Below, piece after piece: positions 61,535 through 64,000 of a stretch of DNA of 64,000 nucleotides. Under the pieces are notes generated by a model. It made no database searches, was not told where the DNA came from, and saw only the letters and a program-made list of their open reading frames with translations. The number at the start of each line of letters is the position of its first letter. Within the stretch, counting starts at the first letter, position 1. Origin of the DNA: Aliirhizobium wenxiniae (GTDB taxonomy: Bacteria > Pseudomonadota > Alphaproteobacteria > Rhizobiales > Rhizobiaceae); contig NZ_JAEUAN010000025.1 in the NCBI RefSeq assembly GCF_019511445.1, positions 30,742-94,741 on the forward strand, in the 5' to 3' direction. The position numbers and the translations under genes were made by a program.

Positions 61535-61792
61535 ATGGGGCGCGGAGATCTTTCAGCAGACGAGGCGCTCGTACTTTTCGAACTTCTTTCTCGTTGGTGC
61601 GAAGCAGGCGACAGCCCTACCCCCGATGCAACCCACTTCGAGAGCCCGGCCGAGTGTCGCGTGCTACATGGCCTTCTGGCCGATCTCCAAAAGCAGCTCG
61701 CAGCGCCTTTCCGGACCGACTACGCGGAGCGATTAGGTGATGCAAGAACCAGCCTGGCGCACTATTGGGATTGGACTAATCTCAGAGAGTAA
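61535..61792 (+). CDS. Small hypothetical protein downstream of groEL
   Basis: About 85 residues from the ATG at 61535 (MGRGDLSADEALVLFELLSRW); starts at 61526 and TTG 61511 are also open. The sequence is helical and soluble, with LLSRWCEAGDSPTPDATHFESPAECRVLHGLLADLQKQL and a Trp pair (YWDWTNLRE) at the end. I do not recognise a family. The natural composition supports a real gene. AGGA lies eight bases before the ATG. It runs head-to-head at its end with the remnant frame on the other strand. Confidence 0.65.
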   Translation: MGRGDLSADEALVLFELLSRWCEAGDSPTPDATHFESPAECRVLHGLLADLQKQLAAPFRTDYAERLGDARTSLAHYWDWTNLRE

Positions 61793-62030
61793 TTTCCGCG
61801 CAAATCGCGCCCCCACAACCAAGCTTCGCCATCTTCGAAAGCCGTATGAAGGTTTCAAAATCATACCCTAGAATAGGAGTTTCTTCGTCCGCCGTTCTGT
61901 CGCGGTGAACACCACCGAACCAATGGCTCTTGCCAATCAAAGCCTGATACACGTCATAGGCAAAAGCCACGACGGATTTCAACCTATGGAAGTCTAGATC
62001 ATAGGGCCAGCAATCGCTGCGAGTATAATT
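61782..62030 (-). pseudogene. Probable remnant or truncated hypothetical gene
   Basis: A minus-strand frame open from 62030 to the TGA at 61782-61784 encodes about 82 residues of natural composition: TRSDCWPYDLDFHRLKSVVA, then YDVYQALIGKSHWFGGVH, FETFIRLSKMAKLG and CGGAICAEITL. No ATG exists; a TTG at 61982 would give 66 residues, but coding-like sequence extends upstream of it. A stop at 62031-62033 and AT-rich sequence cut it off. It looks like the 3' part of a gene whose start has been lost. It overlaps the end of the plus-strand small gene by 11 bases. Confidence 0.4.
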
Positions 62031-62126
62031 TTAGATAGATGTAAAATAATATATTAGCTGACAGGCAATCATAAAGACCTGCCGCTACCATCAGCCTCGA
62101 CGCACTCTTTGCAAATGGGGCATTTG

Positions 62127-64000
62127 ATGAAGCACATCTCGATCGTCGGCAAGTTCATGGCCATCATGGCGCTGTTCGGTATCTTCGCCATCGCCATTGC
62201 GGGCTACAGCAGCTCGCGCATCTACGAGATCAACGGGTCCTATGGCGATCTTCTGCACAAGGAGAGTGCGGCGTCGCTTTCGGTGGCGCGCGCCAACCGG
62301 TCGATCCAGATGGCAAGGGCCGCGATCGGCGATCTTCTCATGTCGCGCACGCCGGAAGGCAATGCGGCGGCAACGGCCGAACTGCAACACGCGCAAACCG
62401 GCTTCACCGAGCGCATGGATGCGGCGATCCATATTCTTCCCGACAACAAGGACCTGCATGTGCTGAAAGCCGCCGGTCTTTCGATCCTGCAGCAATCCTG
62501 CGCCCCGGCGATCCGGCTTGGCGAAGCGGCCAGGACCGAAGCGGAAATCCAGGCGTCGCAGCAAGCATTCCTCACCGGTTGCCAGCCGCAATTTGCGGCC
62601 TTCGCCGAAACCTCAACGAAAATCACCGACGCGATCATCAATGGCGTCTCGTCAAAAGCCGAAGCTCTCGGAGCGTCCGCCAATACCACTGCGATGACGA
62701 CGCTTGGCGGCGTGCTTGCCGGTCTCGTCCTGGTGCTGCTCGCCGGCTTCTTCGCCATCCGCAGCTGGCTGGTACGTCCGATCAAGAAACTGCAGGAAAC
62801 GATGATCACATTGGCCGGCGGAGATCTGTCCGTGGCGATCGACGGTGTGGACCGGCGCGACGAGGTGGGCCAGATGGCAGGCGCCGTACAGGTGTTCAAG
62901 GATAACGGCCTGCGCGCGAAAGACATGGAAAGGCAGGCGCAAGACAATCGCACCGCGCAGGAGGCCGAGCGCCAGCGGATTGCGGAAGCGGACAAGGTTC
63001 GTGCCGGAAACATGGCGCAGGCGACCGAAGGGCTGGCTGAGGGCCTGAAACAGCTTTCCGGCGGCAATCTGGCCATCATTCTCAACCGGCCGTTCAGCCC
63101 GGATTTCGAAGGGCTTCGTAGCGATTTCAACTCCGCCGTGGCGCAGCTTCGCGACACGATGCAGGCGGTTTCCCATGCAACGGGCGCGATCGACAGTGGA
63201 TCGCGCGAGCTTTCCCAGAGCGCCGCAGATCTTTCGAGACGCACCGAACAGCAGGCCGCATCGCTGGAAGAAACCGCCGCGGCGCTCGATGAGATCACCT
63301 CGAACGTCGCCAACTCCTCCACCCGTACCGAAGAGGCGCGCGGCATGGCGGTCGAAGCCAACCAGTCGGCGCTGCAGTCGGGTGAAGTCGTCGCCAAGGC
63401 GGTCAATGCAATGCAGAAGATCGAGCAGTCGTCGGAACAGATTTCCAGCATTATCGGCGTGATCGATGAGATCGCCTTCCAGACCAATCTTCTGGCGTTG
63501 AATGCTGGTGTCGAGGCGGCGCGGGCGGGCGAAGCCGGAAAGGGGTTTGCGGTCGTCGCCCAGGAGGTCCGCGAGCTTGCCCAGCGATCCGCTCAGGCTG
63601 CCAAGGAGATCAAGGACCTGATCCGCAATTCGGCCGATGAAGTGAAGAACGGCGTGACGCTGGTCAGCGCCACGGGCACCGCATTGTCCGGCATCCGCGA
63701 CCATGTCTCGGCCATCAACAGCCAGCTCGATGCGATCGCCACCTCGTCGAAGGAGCAGTCGGTCGGCATGTCGCAGGTCAATGTCGCCGTCAACCAGATG
63801 GATCAGGTGACGCAGCAGAATGCCGCCATGGTGGAAGAGGCAAACAGCGCCAGCGCTGCCCTGGCCGGTGAGGCGGAACGGCTGCGCGCGCTGATTTCGC
63901 GCTTCGATCTCGGTGCGGGTTCGGCGGCTCCCAGCGTTGCTACTGCTGCGGTACGCGCCGTTTCACCGGCAATGCCGGCCCGCCAGTCTCACCCCTCCCC
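62127..64000 (+). CDS. Methyl-accepting chemotaxis protein, cut by the window end
   Basis: A frame open from the ATG at 62127 to the window edge gives 624 residues without a stop. TM1 is KFMAIMALFGIFAIAIAGY (about 9-27); a periplasmic helical ligand domain (30-188) contains one Cys at 125 and one at 152. TM2 is TTLGGVLAGLVLVLLAGFFAI (191-211). HAMP follows (about 212-265, with RPIKKLQETM), then a second HAMP-like stretch near 305-345 and the signalling domain (350-600). The tip has IDEIAFQTNLLALNAGVEAARAGEAGKGFAVVAQEVRELAQRS (about 446-488), with GVEAARAGE in place of the usual A-I-E-A-A-R-A-G-E. An Ala/Pro-rich linker begins at the end. Confidence 0.95.
   Translation, partial: MKHISIVGKFMAIMALFGIFAIAIAGYSSSRIYEINGSYGDLLHKESAASLSVARANRSIQMARAAIGDLLMSRTPEGNAAATAELQHAQTGFTERMDAAIHILPDNKDLHVLKAAGLSILQQSCAPAIRLGEAARTEAEIQASQQAFLTGCQPQFAAFAETSTKITDAIINGVSSKAEALGASANTTAMTTLGGVLAGLVLVLLAGFFAIRSWLVRPIKKLQETMITLAGGDLSVAIDGVDRRDEVGQMAGAVQVFKDNGLRAKDMERQAQDNRTAQEAERQRIAEADKVRAGNMAQATEGLAEGLKQLSGGNLAIILNRPFSPDFEGLRSDFNSAVAQLRDTMQAVSHATGAIDSGSRELSQSAADLSRRTEQQAASLEETAAALDEITSNVANSSTRTEEARGMAVEANQSALQSGEVVAKAVNAMQKIEQSSEQISSIIGVIDEIAFQTNLLALNAGVEAARAGEAGKGFAVVAQEVRELAQRSAQAAKEIKDLIRNSADEVKNGVTLVSATGTALSGIRDHVSAINSQLDAIATSSKEQSVGMSQVNVAVNQMDQVTQQNAAMVEEANSASAALAGEAERLRALISRFDLGAGSAAPSVATAAVRAVSPAMPARQSHPS

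Overview
The window looks like chromosomal core DNA of a member of the Rhizobiaceae (Agrobacterium/Rhizobium/Ensifer-like alphaproteobacterium). The signs are high GC with rhizobial codon use, an F0-only ATP synthase operon (a, c, b', b without the F1 genes), conserved rhizobial small domains (DUF2093, DUF4170, DUF721, DUF1499), two families of rhizobial intergenic palindromic repeats, and a groESL operon with both a CIRCE operator and an Agrobacterium-type heat-shock promoter. The species is an inference from the reading frames; no search was run.

Layout. 1-2.6 kb: end of a polysaccharide-type locus (tail of an unidentified gene, a family 4 glycosyltransferase, a FemAB/GNAT-like acyltransferase). 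2.7-5.7 kb: tRNA-Gln, an MBL hydrolase, a DUF1499 membrane protein, a small lipoprotein and a VOC protein. 5.8-8.8 kb: ppdK and an unusual upstream region with three short direct repeats, a strong hairpin and a possible small ORF. 8.8-18.4 kb: smc, a DsbA-like oxidoreductase and a DUF721 protein in one direction, then mutY, HAD, radical SAM and rnhB. 18.5-19.2 kb: an isolated, visibly AT-richer orphan gene with a HEPN-like motif. 19.4-22.1 kb: atpI-atpB-atpE-atpF2-atpF with a clear terminator. 22.3-27 kb: cell-wall hydrolase, kup, mrp. 27.4-30.2 kb: a LuxR-type regulator divergent from an SMP-30 lactonase, and a PRC-barrel protein behind a candidate EcfG promoter. 30.2-36.1 kb: an FMN/FeS demethylase-like oxidoreductase, a small membrane protein, a GGDEF-EAL enzyme and a kinase-less PAS-REC protein. 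36.4-44.4 kb: mutL, DUF2093, then lpxK-HAD-waaA (Kdo/lipid A) and DUF4170-cysQ-pmbA on the minus strand. 44.5-54.2 kb: CPA2 antiporter, patatin, rsmD, an RluB-type pseudouridine synthase with a very long repetitive tail, tadA, a lipoprotein, ileS. 54.5-58.9 kb: a Phd/VapC toxin-antitoxin pair, an orphan BrnA-like gene, ribF, a HAD-IIA phosphatase, chrA. 59-64 kb: groES-groEL, small hypotheticals (one apparently truncated) and a chemotaxis receptor cut by the window end.

Most genes are housekeeping: genome maintenance (smc, mutY, rnhB, mutL), translation and tRNA/rRNA modification (ileS, tadA, rsmD, RluB-like), envelope (lpxK, waaA, SleB-like, lipoproteins), energy (ATP synthase F0, ppdK) and protein folding (groESL). 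I found no CRISPR array, insertion sequence, prophage or large genomic island, and no convincing new multi-gene system. The best candidates for something undescribed are the HEPN-like orphan at 18535-19239, the small ORF/hairpin between ppdK and smc, a 20-bp sequence repeated upstream of two minus-strand genes, the kinase-less PAS-REC protein beside a GGDEF-EAL enzyme, and the repetitive tail of the pseudouridine synthase.
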